DNA from: Mycobacterium sp. 141
GTDB taxonomy: Bacteria; Actinomycetota; Actinomycetes; Mycobacteriales; Mycobacteriaceae
Reading direction: 5' to 3'
NCBI RefSeq assembly: GCF_000382405.1
Contig: NZ_KB908264.1
Location: 62,001-126,000 of the forward strand
DNA length: 64,000 bases
Below, piece after piece: positions 54,362 through 63,143 of this stretch (positions are counted from its first letter, which is position 1; the number at the start of each line of letters is the position of its first letter). The notes below the pieces were generated by a model, which was not told the origin of the DNA, made no database searches, and saw only the letters and a list, made by a program, of their open reading frames with translations. A program made the translations under genes and the position numbers.

Positions 54362-55912
54362 GTGACCGCCACCGCCACCGAGACCCCGACGGCGCAGCAC
54401 GCGGTTCCGCTCATCAGTCCGGCGCCGCTGATCCCGCCCGCCGATTTCGGGCCGGTCGACCGGTTGCAGGGTTGGGCGATGACGGCCGTGATCGCCGCGC
54501 TGGCCGCGGTCAGCCGGTTCTTGAACCTCGGTTCGCCGACCGACGCCGGCACCCCGATCTTCGATGAGAAGCACTACGCGCCGCAGGCCTGGCAGATGCT
54601 GTTCAACCACGGGGTCGAGGACAATCCTGGCTACGGCCTGGTGGTCCACCCGCCGGTCGGCAAGCAGTTGATCGCCCTCGGTGAGGCGCTGTTCGGCTAC
54701 AACGGCGTGGGGTGGCGTTTCTCGGGCGCGGTGTGCGGGGTGATCCTCGTGGTTCTCGTGGCTCGGATTGCCCGGCGGATCAGCCGTTCGACGCTGGTCG
54801 GCGGGATCGCCGGCCTGCTGCTGATCGCAGACGGGGCCAGCTTCGTCGCGGCCCGCACCGCGCTGCTGGACGGGTTCCAAGTGCTGTTCGTGGTGGCGAC
54901 CTTCGGCGCCCTCATGGTCGACCGCGATCAGGTGCGGGAACGCATGTACATCGCCTATGCCGAGGGCCGGATCGCCGAGACGCCGTGGGGCCCGCGCCTG
55001 GGAGTCCGGTGGTGGCGGTTCGGCGCAGGGGTCCTGCTGGGCCTGGCCTGCGCCACGAAGTGGTCCGGGCTGTACTTCATGCTGTTCTTCGGTGTGATGA
55101 CGCTGGCACTCGACGTCGTCGCACGCAGGCAGTACAAGGTGCCGCAACCGTGGCACGGCATGCTGCGACGCGATCTGGGGCCGGCGGTGTACGCGCTGGG
55201 CCTCATCCCGCTCGGGGTGTACTTCGCTTCGTATGCACCGTGGTTCGCTTCCGAGACCGCCGTCGATCGCCACGAGGTCGGACAGTCGATCGGCCCGCAT
55301 TCGCTGCTGCCGTTGCCCGATGCGATCCGCTCACTGTGGCATTACACGTACACGGTCTATCGCTTCCACGCCGGGCTGACGAATGCCGCAGGAAACCACC
55401 ATCCCTGGGAATCCAAGCCGTGGACCTGGCCGATGTCGCTACGGCCCGTGCTGTACGCGATCGACAACCACGATGTGCCGGGCTGCGGAGCGCAGTCGTG
55501 CGTCAAGGCGGTGATGCTCGCGGGCACCCCGGCCATGTGGTTCATCGCGGTGCCGGTGGTCGGCTGGGCGTTGTGGCGGGCCGTCATCCGCCGCGACTGG
55601 CGCTACGCCGTGGTGCTCGTCGGCTACGCGGCGGGCTTCCTGCCCTGGTTCGCCGATATCGACCGGCAGATGTACTTCTTCTACGCCGTGGTGATGGCGC
55701 CGTTCATGGTGCTGGCCATCGCACTGATCCTCGGCGACATCCTGCACAAACCACACCAGAACCCCGAACGCCGAACGCTGGGCCTGATGGTGGTGTGCGG
55801 CTACGTCGCGCTCGTCATCACCAACTTCGCGTGGATGTACCCGATTCTCACCGGGCTGCCGATCTCCCAGGGCACGTGGAACCTGGAGATCGTGCTGCCG
55901 AGTTGGCGGTAG
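54362..55912 (+). CDS. pmt: Protein O-mannosyltransferase (GT39)
   Basis: A 516-residue polytopic membrane enzyme with about ten spans, homologous to Rv1002c. The DE pair in GTPIFDEKHYAPQAWQM lies on the first periplasmic loop and is essential in the family. HPPVGKQLIALGEALFGYNG, CATKWSGLYFMLFFG and GNHHPWESKPWTWPMSLRP are conserved. It mannosylates exported lipoproteins using polyprenyl-phosphomannose, coupled to Sec export; LpqU-type and RpfB-type proteins in this window are conceivable substrates, which is inference. Start GTG 54362, without an obvious ribosome site. Confidence 0.95.
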   Translation: MTATATETPTAQHAVPLISPAPLIPPADFGPVDRLQGWAMTAVIAALAAVSRFLNLGSPTDAGTPIFDEKHYAPQAWQMLFNHGVEDNPGYGLVVHPPVGKQLIALGEALFGYNGVGWRFSGAVCGVILVVLVARIARRISRSTLVGGIAGLLLIADGASFVAARTALLDGFQVLFVVATFGALMVDRDQVRERMYIAYAEGRIAETPWGPRLGVRWWRFGAGVLLGLACATKWSGLYFMLFFGVMTLALDVVARRQYKVPQPWHGMLRRDLGPAVYALGLIPLGVYFASYAPWFASETAVDRHEVGQSIGPHSLLPLPDAIRSLWHYTYTVYRFHAGLTNAAGNHHPWESKPWTWPMSLRPVLYAIDNHDVPGCGAQSCVKAVMLAGTPAMWFIAVPVVGWALWRAVIRRDWRYAVVLVGYAAGFLPWFADIDRQMYFFYAVVMAPFMVLAIALILGDILHKPHQNPERRTLGLMVVCGYVALVITNFAWMYPILTGLPISQGTWNLEIVLPSWR

Positions 55913-55921
55913 GCGGGCGTG

Positions 55922-55982
55922 GTTGAAATTGCGTTCAGGGTCGTGATTTCGAGTTATCCACAGCCCTGAGCGCAATTTCAAC
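55922..55982. repeat. Palindromic repeat, left copy
   Basis: 19-base arms (55922-55940 and 55964-55982) are inverse complements with one mismatch. The 23-base loop contains TTATCCACA, identical to the E. coli DnaA-box consensus. A related sequence closes the far side of the DUF559 gene. Confidence 0.8.
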
Positions 55983-56025
55983 ATTGCCATCGGTATTTGT
56001 CGGTCTCGCATCCCACCATCACGAC

Positions 56026-56865
56026 ATGCAAGAGGTCTTCATCGGCAGCGAGACGCTCAAACGTGGCGCCCTCACCCGCAGTGCCCTGCGATGGAACTAC
56101 ACCGCGATCTTTCCCGACGTCTATCTGGCGCGGGCGGCCGAGCAGACTTTACGACACCGAACCACCGGGGCCTGGCTGTGGTCGCGCCGCAACGGTGTGA
56201 TCGCCGGTCGGGCTGCAGCCGCACTACACGGCGCGCTGTGGGTACCTCACGACTCTCCCGTCGAGATGATTTGGCGCAACGGCCGCCCGCCATCGGGGAT
56301 TGTCGTACGCAACGAGCGCATCGACGCTGACGACATTGTCGAAATCTCGGGCCTACCAGTGACGACGCCGCAGCGAACCGCGCTGGATCTCGCGCGTCAC
56401 CTGCACCGGAACCCGGCCGTGCGACATCTTGACGCACTCGCTCGGGCTACTGACGTCAAGGCGCCCGACGCTCTGCGGCTCGCCGAACGCTACCCACGGG
56501 CACGCGGATTGCGGCGGGCTGAGGTCGCATTGGATTTGATGGACGGCGGTGCCGAGTCACCCCAGGAAACCCGGATACGTCTCATCTTGATCGATGACGG
56601 CCTACCACGACCACGGACGCAGATTCGGGTGACCGACGGCTTCAACGAAGCATTCATCGACATGGGGTACGACGAGCCGATGGTCGGGGTCGACTACGAC
56701 GGTAAACACCACGCCACGCAGCGCCCCCGCTATGTCCACGACATCGGCCGCAACGAACTCGTGGCCCGTGAAGGCTGGATCGACATCCACGTGGTGGCCG
56801 AGCATAGCCGCGCGTTCATCCTGCACAGGGTCCGCGAAGCGTTGAGATTGCGCAGAGGGTCGTGA
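56026..56865 (+). CDS. AbiEi-like N-terminus fused to DUF559 (Vsr-like nuclease) domain
   Basis: A 279-residue product. The first 150 residues (GALTRSALRWNYTAIFPDVY, RTTGAWLWSRRNGVIAGRAA, TTPQRTALDLARHL) resemble the AbiEi-type antitoxin/winged-helix family. The C-terminal part (ESPQETRIRLILIDDGLPRP, VGVDYDGKHHATQRPRYVHD, RNELVAREGWIDIHVV) is DUF559, a PD-(D/E)xK nuclease fold related to Vsr. The catalytic-type residues E, D and a following K/H are present. No AbiEii toxin is adjacent. Start ATG 56026; a TTG 55984 start would abut the left palindrome. The stop lies inside the right palindrome. A role in repeat spread or in restriction is inference. Confidence 0.82.
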   Translation: MQEVFIGSETLKRGALTRSALRWNYTAIFPDVYLARAAEQTLRHRTTGAWLWSRRNGVIAGRAAAALHGALWVPHDSPVEMIWRNGRPPSGIVVRNERIDADDIVEISGLPVTTPQRTALDLARHLHRNPAVRHLDALARATDVKAPDALRLAERYPRARGLRRAEVALDLMDGGAESPQETRIRLILIDDGLPRPRTQIRVTDGFNEAFIDMGYDEPMVGVDYDGKHHATQRPRYVHDIGRNELVAREGWIDIHVVAEHSRAFILHRVREALRLRRGS

Positions 56866-56901
56866 ATTCGCATCGATCACAGCCGTGAGCGCAATCTCGA
56901 C
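56841..56901. repeat. Palindromic repeat, right copy
   Basis: Aligns base by base with 55922-55982: GTTGAGATTGCG, AGGGTCGTGA, CACAGCC and TGAGCGCAAT are shared. The arms are less perfectly complementary than in the left copy. Its left half codes for the last residues and stop of the DUF559 gene, and it ends two bases before the arcA stop. Confidence 0.75.
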
Positions 56902-56903
56902 CT

Positions 56904-58109
56904 CTACAGCGGGTCCCGAGCGGCCGGACACGACATGCAGCGCGGCCCGCCGCGGCCGGTGCCCAGCTCCGAGGCCGCGATCGCCAGCACCTCGATGCCG
57001 GAATCGGCAAGCCGCGTGTTGGTTTGGGCATTGCGCTCGTAGGCAACCACCACACCCGGCGCGACCGCCAGGGTGTTGTTGCCGTCGTCCCACTGCTCAC
57101 GTTCGGCTGTGACAGGATCCAGCCCCGTGTCGATCACCCGCAACTTGTCGATGCCCATCGCCTCGGCGGCGGCGCGGACGAACGGCACTGCCTCGTCGAT
57201 CCGCACGCCACGGTCTTCACGGTGAATGGTGAACGCGGACAGTGAATCCACAATGTTCGGGTACATCACCACGGCGTCGACGTCGACCATCGTGCAGACG
57301 GTGTCCAGGTGCATCTGGGCCCGCTCCTGGGCGATCGGCACCGCGAGAACCGTGTGGGCGAGATCGTCGTCGAACAGGCTGCGCGCCAAGGCTTCCGCGC
57401 CTGCGGGCGTGGTGCGCTCCCCCACTCCCACCGCGATGACGCCGGGGGCCAACAGCAGCACATCGCCGCCCTCGACCGGAGCCGACCGGGATTCGTAGGC
57501 TCGCCGGACACCGAGGAATCGTGGATGGTGGGCGTAGATCAGGTCGGTCAACGAGGTCTCCCGCACCCGCGCGGGCAGGGCCAGCGACGGGATAGCCACG
57601 CGTGGCCCGATCCAGATCGACGAGTCGCGGGTGAACAGCAGGTTCGGTAGTGGGTCGATGACGAAGTCGCCGCCGTGGTGCATCCGCCGCACCAGTGAGA
57701 TCTCCGCACCGCTGAACGGCAATTCGTTGAACGTCATACCCGCCATCAGCACGTGCGCCAGGGCGGTGGGCCCCAGAGTCCGCAGGTAAACCGAGAGTTC
57801 CTGCGCCAGAGGCAGACCCAGGCGGCGCCCGTCCACTGCAGCCGATATGCCGTGCATCCGGGCCGCACCGCTGGCGAGCGCCTCGGTGAGCAGATCGGCC
57901 AGCAACAACACCTCGACGCCGCGCGAGCGCAGCAGCTCGGCGAAAGCGTCATGTTCCTGCTGCGCCTTGGAGACCCACGGCAGGCCGTCGAACAACAGGG
58001 CATCGTTGTTACGCGGCGTCAACCGCTGCAGTTCAGGGCCCGGGCGGTGCAAAATAACAACCCGCAGCGTGCCAACCTCGGAGTTGGAGCCCAGCACAAC
58101 ATCAGCCAC
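56904..58109 (-). CDS. arcA: Arginine deiminase
   Basis: A 401-residue enzyme converting arginine to citrulline and ammonia. [93 protein letters not shown] with catalytic His, and the active cysteine near residue 394 in [13 protein letters not shown]. Start taken at GTG 58109; the frame to 58136 is open but longer than the family. No arcB or arcC neighbours are present. Corresponds to Rv1001. Divergent from soxR. Confidence 0.96.
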   Translation of the reverse strand: MADVVLGSNSEVGTLRVVILHRPGPELQRLTPRNNDALLFDGLPWVSKAQQEHDAFAELLRSRGVEVLLLADLLTEALASGAARMHGISAAVDGRRLGLPLAQELSVYLRTLGPTALAHVLMAGMTFNELPFSGAEISLVRRMHHGGDFVIDPLPNLLFTRDSSIWIGPRVAIPSLALPARVRETSLTDLIYAHHPRFLGVRRAYESRSAPVEGGDVLLLAPGVIAVGVGERTTPAGAEALARSLFDDDLAHTVLAVPIAQERAQMHLDTVCTMVDVDAVVMYPNIVDSLSAFTIHREDRGVRIDEAVPFVRAAAEAMGIDKLRVIDTGLDPVTAEREQWDDGNNTLAVAPGVVVAYERNAQTNTRLADSGIEVLAIAASELGTGRGGPRCMSCPAARDPL

Positions 58110-58132
58110 AACGAGAACGGTAACCCCAAGCA

Positions 58133-58152
58133 TCACCTCAAGTAGGGTTTAG
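58133..58152 (+). promoter_or_regulatory. SoxR/MerR-type operator
   Basis: ACCTCAA, six bases, TTTAGGT form an imperfect inverted repeat resembling the E. coli SoxR site CCTCAAGTTAACTTGAGG. It lies six bases before the soxR ATG in the arcA-soxR intergenic region, consistent with autoregulation. Confidence 0.7.
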
Positions 58153-58157
58153 GTGTC

Positions 58158-58589
58158 ATGGACACGCACGAGCTGACTCCGGGCGAGCTGGCCCGCCGGA
58201 GCGGCGTAGCGGTTTCAGCCCTGCACTTCTACGAACGCGAAGGGCTCATCAGCAGCCGTCGCACGTCGGGCAACCAGCGCCGCTACGCCCGCGAGACGCT
58301 GCGCCGGGTGGCGTTCATCCGAATGTCACAGCGCCTCGGCATCCCGCTGGCTCGGATCCGTGAAGCGCTCGCCACCCTGCCCGCCGACCGGGTACCGACC
58401 AGCAAGGACTGGGCCAAACTTTCGGCCGGCTGGCGGCAGGATCTCGACGACCGCATCCTGCACTTACAACGGTTGCGGGACAATCTGACCGGCTGCATCG
58501 GCTGCGGCTGCCTGAGCCTGAAAACCTGTCGGCTGACCAACCCCGGGGACGTGTTGGCGGGGCAGGGCCCGGGAGCCTCTCGCCTCTGA
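58158..58589 (+). CDS. soxR: SoxR, redox-sensitive MerR-family regulator
   Basis: A 143-residue regulator. The MerR DNA-binding domain begins [20 protein letters not shown] and is followed by the dimerisation helix. The [2Fe-2S] cluster cysteines are C113, C116, C118 and C124 ([12 protein letters not shown]). In actinobacteria SoxR senses redox-cycling metabolites. ATG 58158 just after the operator. The likely targets are itself and possibly a neighbouring gene; alkB follows 33 bases downstream. Confidence 0.95.
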   Translation: MDTHELTPGELARRSGVAVSALHFYEREGLISSRRTSGNQRRYARETLRRVAFIRMSQRLGIPLARIREALATLPADRVPTSKDWAKLSAGWRQDLDDRILHLQRLRDNLTGCIGCGCLSLKTCRLTNPGDVLAGQGPGASRL

Positions 58590-58622
58590 CGCATCGAACG
58601 TCTGTGCGATACACTCGCGGCC

Positions 58623-59219
58623 ATGGAGCTGGCGCTGCAAGGCTCGCTGTTCGAGCACGCGGAACGTCGCAGACTCGGCAATGGGGCCTGGGTGGAGCTG
58701 CGTTCCGGCTGGCTGCCCGATGCTGATTCGCTGTTCGAGGAGCTGATGGACACCATCCCGTGGCGCGCCGAGCAGCGCGAGATGTACGACCGGGTGGTCG
58801 ACGTACCTCGGCTGGTCAGCTTTCACCATCTGGTCAACGAACCGGTGCCGCATCCCCGGCTCAAGCAGATCCGGCGCCGGCTCAACGACACCTACGGCGG
58901 CGAACTCGGCGAACCCTTCACGACCGCCGGGCTGTGCATGTACCGCGACGGCAACGACAGCGTGGCATGGCATGGCGACACCATCGGCCGCGGCCGTACC
59001 GAGGACACCATGGTGGCGATCGTATGCCTCGGTGCGACAAGGGTTTTCGCACTACGTCCGCGCGGCGGCGGGCATGCACTGCGGTTACAGCACCGGCACG
59101 GCGACCTGCTGGTGATGGGTGGCTCATGCCAGCGCACCTGGGAGCATTCGATACCGAAGACCAGCAGGCTGGTCGGTCCGCGGATCAGCATCCAGTTCCG
59201 GCCGCACGGTGTGCACTGA
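58623..59219 (+). CDS. alkB: AlkB-type 2OG-Fe(II) dioxygenase
   Basis: A 198-residue oxygenase matching Rv1000c and the ALKBH2/3 type of alkylated-DNA repair enzymes. Motifs: CMYRDGNDSVAWHGDTIG with the HxD iron ligands, ATRVFALRPRGGG, and the distal His and 2OG-binding Arg in RTWEHSIPKTSRLVGPRISI. It reverses 1-methyladenine and 3-methylcytosine lesions in related proteins. ATG 58623. Same strand as soxR and possibly co-transcribed. Confidence 0.92.
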   Translation: MELALQGSLFEHAERRRLGNGAWVELRSGWLPDADSLFEELMDTIPWRAEQREMYDRVVDVPRLVSFHHLVNEPVPHPRLKQIRRRLNDTYGGELGEPFTTAGLCMYRDGNDSVAWHGDTIGRGRTEDTMVAIVCLGATRVFALRPRGGGHALRLQHRHGDLLVMGGSCQRTWEHSIPKTSRLVGPRISIQFRPHGVH

Positions 59220-59228
59220 CCCGGCAAA

Positions 59229-59903
59229 TTAGCCCTTAACGGCGGCGACCGCGGAGGTCAGCAGGTCACGCGCCTTTCCGGTGTCGACTGGCGTCACGGG
59301 CTTGTCGGGTTGCACCAGCGGGTTGGCGGTGACGATCACGAGGTAAGGCCCGAAGCTCGCCACGTAGTTGTACAGCTCGCCGGTCCGGGAATGCCCCTGA
59401 ACCCAGGTCTGCACCACCCGGTGTGTGCCGAGAGTGGGTATGCCGTCGATCTCCGGCGCCTCGACCACGTCGACCTGCCCGCGCGAGCCCGGTCCGACGA
59501 ACTTCACCTGTTTGCACTCCTCACCGGGATGATTCACCGGGATCGGCTCGGAGGTTTCCACGGCGAGCACGATGAACCGCTGGCCCGCTCCCTCGGCCAC
59601 CGAGGCGGCCATGTTGCCCTTGAGCCCGGGAGGAAACGTCTGTCCTTCGGCGAACTTCGAGCAGTCGGCGGGCTCGAAGGCCATTCCAGGTGGGATCTTC
59701 TGTGGCGCAAGTATTTTTGGGTCAATCCCCGTGGGCGCGATGTCCTTTACCTTGAACTCGGGCCCAAAATCCGTCTTCACCTGGGTCACGTTGGCGATGT
59801 TGGCATTGGGATACGCCTGCTTGTCCGAGTGACTGCAGGCCACCAAAGCACAGGCACTGACGACGGTGCCTGCGATGACAGGTAGCACGTTCCGGTTCGG
59901 CAT
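59229..59903 (-). CDS. DUF5642-family lipoprotein
   Basis: A 224-residue lipoprotein with lipobox LVAC. Blocks such as PPGMAFEPADCSKFAEGQTF, AEGAGQRFIVLAVETSEPIP, PEIDGIPTLGTHRVVQTWVQ and YNYVASFGPYLVIVTANPLV are typical of the mycobacterial DUF5642 group; it corresponds to Rv0999. Function unknown. Start chosen at ATG 59903 (MPNRNVLP). A second, more divergent relative lies immediately upstream on the same strand, 28 bases away, so the pair probably forms an operon. Confidence 0.82.
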   Translation of the reverse strand: MPNRNVLPVIAGTVVSACALVACSHSDKQAYPNANIANVTQVKTDFGPEFKVKDIAPTGIDPKILAPQKIPPGMAFEPADCSKFAEGQTFPPGLKGNMAASVAEGAGQRFIVLAVETSEPIPVNHPGEECKQVKFVGPGSRGQVDVVEAPEIDGIPTLGTHRVVQTWVQGHSRTGELYNYVASFGPYLVIVTANPLVQPDKPVTPVDTGKARDLLTSAVAAVKG

Positions 59904-59931
59904 CGCTGCCAACTTACCGGGAGCTACCGGC

Positions 59932-60603
59932 TCAGCCGCGTATCGCCGACACCGTTTTCACCAACAGGTCCGCAGCGAAGTCCGCGCCGAGTGGCGGGGA
60001 CGGCGAGCCTGGATCGGCGACGACGGTGACGAAGCAGTGAAACTCACCCAGATCGGCGGTGAACGTGTCGGCGTGCGAACGGGTTTCGTTGCCGCCTTCG
60101 ACGACGGTCGAGATCACGGTCGTCATGCCGGTGGTCCGGGCATGGGGGATGGCCGGTGCGGCAACGGCCATCACCGTGGCATTGCTGTGGCCGCCGCTGA
60201 CAGACCACTGCTCGCACTGTTCGCCGAGAGCCGGATCTTGTTGCGCCGTTGTCCGCGCCACGACGGCATAGACGATTCCGCCGGGACCCGAACCCGACCA
60301 ACCGCGTGCGGTGGCCGGATCCACCGGCGGCGCCGCCAACGCCCCGCACTGCGGCGGATCGGCGACCCACTGTGAGCCGAATCCCCAAAGGGCGATCGGT
60401 GTGACGCGCCGGTCAATCACGGCGATGTCATAGCCGGTGGGCAGATTCTGGCGCACTCGGTCGATCCTCGCCGGATTCATCATGGCCGGGCCCACGGTCG
60501 TCGTCGCGGTCGACGTCGGCGTCGTGCTCGGTGCCGGCGGTCCAGCACACGCCACCACGCACCACGTCAGGGCCAATGCGGCCACCGCTTTCCGCACGAC
60601 CAC
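59932..60603 (-). CDS. Second DUF5642-like lipoprotein
   Basis: A 223-residue lipoprotein with lipobox VVAC and a Thr/Ser/Pro linker. The domain has PQCGALAAPPVDPATARGWS, GGIVYAVVART, CEQWSVSGGHSNATVMAVAA, EFHCFVTVVADPG and ends LLVKTVSAIRG, similar in plan to its neighbour (late VIVTANP block, terminal AxR/KG) but clearly divergent. The four Cys pattern suggests two disulphides. Probably a paralogue of the DUF5642 gene that follows. Start GTG 60603. Confidence 0.7.
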   Translation of the reverse strand: MVVRKAVAALALTWCVVACAGPPAPSTTPTSTATTTVGPAMMNPARIDRVRQNLPTGYDIAVIDRRVTPIALWGFGSQWVADPPQCGALAAPPVDPATARGWSGSGPGGIVYAVVARTTAQQDPALGEQCEQWSVSGGHSNATVMAVAAPAIPHARTTGMTTVISTVVEGGNETRSHADTFTADLGEFHCFVTVVADPGSPSPPLGADFAADLLVKTVSAIRG

Positions 60604-60741
60604 CTGTCTAGCACGACTGTCAACCGATTTTCAGTCGCCAATCATTTGACAACTGTTGGGATTCAGTGGAATTAAACTCCGGCACTCTCGGTTTGAACAT
60701 GTGGGTCCTCAATCGACGACAACACTCGGGAAGGCAAGACA

Positions 60742-60993
60742 GTGCATGGGTTGGCATATGCGACGATCGTCGGGGGCGCGCTGTCCGCGTTCACACTCGG
60801 TCTCGCAGCGCCGGCAATGGCTTCACCATCGGGTGTGGGGTCAGCGCAGGACACCATGTCCGAATTGGAGCACGACGGCTACCAGGTGGTGGTGACCAGG
60901 CAGGGCACCGCTCCGCTGGAGCGATGCACGGTGAATTCGGTGCAACCGTTACCGCTGATGAGACCGATGGTGCTGCTCACTGCGACGTGCTGA
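60742..60993 (+). CDS. Small exported mycobacterial protein
   Basis: An 83-residue product from GTG 60742 with a signal peptide (VGGALSAFTLGLAAPAMA). The mature part has the pattern AQDTMSELEHDGYQVVVTRQ then GTAPLERCTVNSV and a terminal Cys. I recall a widespread mycobacterial family of small exported proteins with D-T-V-x-x-L-x-x-x-GY...N-x-x-G-x-APL-x-x-C-T-V and a closing Cys, suggesting one disulphide. The C-terminal 25 residues are shorter than in the relatives I recall and the frame may be degraded there. Function unknown. Confidence 0.65.
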   Translation: MHGLAYATIVGGALSAFTLGLAAPAMASPSGVGSAQDTMSELEHDGYQVVVTRQGTAPLERCTVNSVQPLPLMRPMVLLTATC

Positions 60994-61206
60994 CGCCGAC
61001 ACGGAGCCAGGCCACGAGAGCACAGCGGGAACAGTTCTCGATTTCCCAAGGAGAAATCCTTGACAATGCAAGCGCGCCCATAGAACTGCCGCCCCGGCAA
61101 TTGTCGAATACTGCCGCGTAGCAAGCCGCTGTGTGTTCCAATCCGATTTCGACGGGCGACCACGCGTGCCTGGCGAAACCGTGCCGACCAACCGATCGGA
61201 GACCTG

Positions 61207-61932
61207 ATGACCGCGATTTCGCAGTCCCTGCGGGCCGGCGGCATCGCCGTCGCCGCTGTCGCGCTCGCCATCTCGCTGGTGGGCTGCGGTTCCGGCAACA
61301 AGTCGCAGGACACCAGCAAGTCGACGTCGACTGAAAGCAGCACCGCGACAACGACCATGCCGGATGAGCAGGGCCCAAGCGGCGAACCGTCGCCAGCAGC
61401 CGCCGCTGGCCCCAACTACACCATCGTCGACTACATCCGGGACAACAACCTGGTCGAAACCGCGGTCCACCGAGGCGATCCGGGTACGCCGACACTGGAT
61501 CTGCCGGTTCCGTCCGGTTGGTCGTCGGCTGGCGACAAGATGCCGGACTGGGCTTGGGACGCGATCGTCTCCGACGACCCAGAGTTCGCGGCAGATCCGC
61601 CGTCGGTCATCGCCCTGATGTCCAGACTTACCGGCAACGTCGACCCCGCGAAGATCCTCGAGTACGCCCCGAACGAGATCAAAAACCTACCCGGCTACGA
61701 GGCGATGGGTGACGGCGCCAGCAGCACCCTCGGCGGGTTCCAAGCGTTCCAGTTCGGCGGCGGCTACGTCCGCGAAGGCGTCAAGCGGGTGATCGCCCAG
61801 AAGACCGTGGTGATCCCCGGCCAGGGTGGCCTGTATGTGTTGCAGCTCAACGCCGATGGGCTTGAGGACCAGATGGGTGCACTGCTCGACGCCACCGCCA
61901 TGATCGACGAGCAGACCACCATCACACCCTGA
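61207..61932 (+). CDS. LpqN-family lipoprotein
   Basis: A 241-residue lipoprotein with lipobox LVGC, a Ser/Thr-rich linker, then the LpqN-type domain (TIVDYIRDNNLVETAVHRGD, LDLPVPSGWSSAGDKMPDWA, GGYVREGVKRVIAQKTVVIP, GLYVLQLNADGLEDQMGAL). Paralogue of the LpqT-type protein at 38067. Function unknown; related proteins have been linked to envelope stress and lipid metabolism. The 213-base gap upstream contains a GATTTC/GAAATC hairpin with AAGGAG in its loop and a TTGACA at 61059, possibly part of the promoter. Confidence 0.85.
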   Translation: MTAISQSLRAGGIAVAAVALAISLVGCGSGNKSQDTSKSTSTESSTATTTMPDEQGPSGEPSPAAAAGPNYTIVDYIRDNNLVETAVHRGDPGTPTLDLPVPSGWSSAGDKMPDWAWDAIVSDDPEFAADPPSVIALMSRLTGNVDPAKILEYAPNEIKNLPGYEAMGDGASSTLGGFQAFQFGGGYVREGVKRVIAQKTVVIPGQGGLYVLQLNADGLEDQMGALLDATAMIDEQTTITP

Positions 61933-61964
61933 TCGCGACGGCTATCCGCCGGGATCGGCCGTCA

Positions 61965-62966
61965 TCACTGGCTCACCGCCCGGATGACCTGCCGTGTGGC
62001 GTCACGGATCTGCCCGATGAGCGTTGACGGGAACGGCAACGTATCCGGGGGCGGCACAACAACTTCGGTGCTCACCACACCAAGGTCATCGCGATGCCAG
62101 TCCGCTCCGAGCCGGTCGAGTATGTGTCGCATGGCGTAGTTGTCACTCAGCACCCGCGCGGTAAAGCGTTGAACGCCAAGATATTCTGCCGACACCACCA
62201 GCGCGCACATCAAAAAGGTGCCGATGCCACGGCCCTGATAGTCGTCACCGACGGTGAACGCCACCTCTGCCGTCGTCGAATCGTGTTCGTCCCGCACGAA
62301 CCGGGCGTCGGCGATCACAGGCCCGAGCGCCCCCTCGGTCATCACCCAGACGAAGTGATCGGCGTAATCCACCTCAAACAGGTACTCCAACAACGCCTTG
62401 GTCGGCTTGCGCACCGATTGGAAACGGCGGTAGAGGGTTTCGCCGGAGAACTCGACAGGCCCGTTCATGGTGCGTTCGACATCACCGGGTAGGACGGGGC
62501 GCAAATAGAACCAGTCCCCACTACGCACCTGCACCGGGATCGGGGTGATGAACGCCGCCAGCCGCTGTCGCGCGATCCGCACGACCTTGTCGAGCATGCC
62601 GGGAAGTTCGAGCAGGGTGGCGAACGCTTCCCGGTCCCCGACCCACCCGAGCAACGGCTCGGCAGCCAGGACTGTAGCGGTTCGCGGCGAGTCGCGCAGC
62701 AGGGCGATTTCCCCGACGATCAGACCCGGACCGATCTGGACAACCGTCGTCGTCCCGTCGTCACCGACGTGAACGACATCTGCGCGCCCGACGCGGATCG
62801 CCAGGAAAGACACGGCACGCTCGCCCTGCCTCATCAGAACCTCGCCGGGCACCGCCGCCAACGGCCGCAACTGCGCGGCCAGCGGTACCAGATCCGATGG
62901 CCGACAGTCGGCGAAGAACTCCAGGGCAGCCAGTTCGTCGGCGCGGACTTGGGTCAGTTCGGCCAC
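61965..62966 (-). CDS. cAMP-regulated protein lysine acetyltransferase (Pat)
   Basis: A 333-residue fusion of an N-terminal cyclic-nucleotide-binding domain (about 10-140; GPGLIVGEIALLRDSPRTAT is the phosphate-binding cassette) and a C-terminal GNAT domain (about 150-320; VGDDYQGRGIGTFLMCAL is the acetyl-CoA site). It matches Rv0998 and its M. smegmatis counterpart, which acetylate acyl-CoA synthetases and universal stress proteins when cAMP is bound. Start at GTG 62966. An acyl-CoA synthetase-like gene (40184) is in the same window, though not adjacent. Confidence 0.95.
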   Translation of the reverse strand: MAELTQVRADELAALEFFADCRPSDLVPLAAQLRPLAAVPGEVLMRQGERAVSFLAIRVGRADVVHVGDDGTTTVVQIGPGLIVGEIALLRDSPRTATVLAAEPLLGWVGDREAFATLLELPGMLDKVVRIARQRLAAFITPIPVQVRSGDWFYLRPVLPGDVERTMNGPVEFSGETLYRRFQSVRKPTKALLEYLFEVDYADHFVWVMTEGALGPVIADARFVRDEHDSTTAEVAFTVGDDYQGRGIGTFLMCALVVSAEYLGVQRFTARVLSDNYAMRHILDRLGADWHRDDLGVVSTEVVVPPPDTLPFPSTLIGQIRDATRQVIRAVSQ

Positions 62967-63143
62967 GTCGCCTCCGGTTCCGAAGATGGCACCAGGCTAC
63001 GACGGGATGCCCATACCCCGAGGGCGGACGCGGCAAAAACTGAAGGAGGCTCACGCGCCACGCCCGAGCCGATGACCACAGGCACTCGGGCCCAGTGGCC
63101 ACGGCTCGCTCCGTGACGCCATCCTCATGACATCACGGTGAGA

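Noticed and set aside
54338..55300. Upstream extension of the rsmI frame to 55300
   Set aside because: It runs antisense to pmt with a His/Arg/Asp-rich shadow translation; the RsmI fold begins at 54337.
61040..61085. Five-codon frame with AAGGAG in a small hairpin loop (MQARP)
   Set aside because: Too short to support as a gene; the hairpin is noted with the LpqN-type gene.
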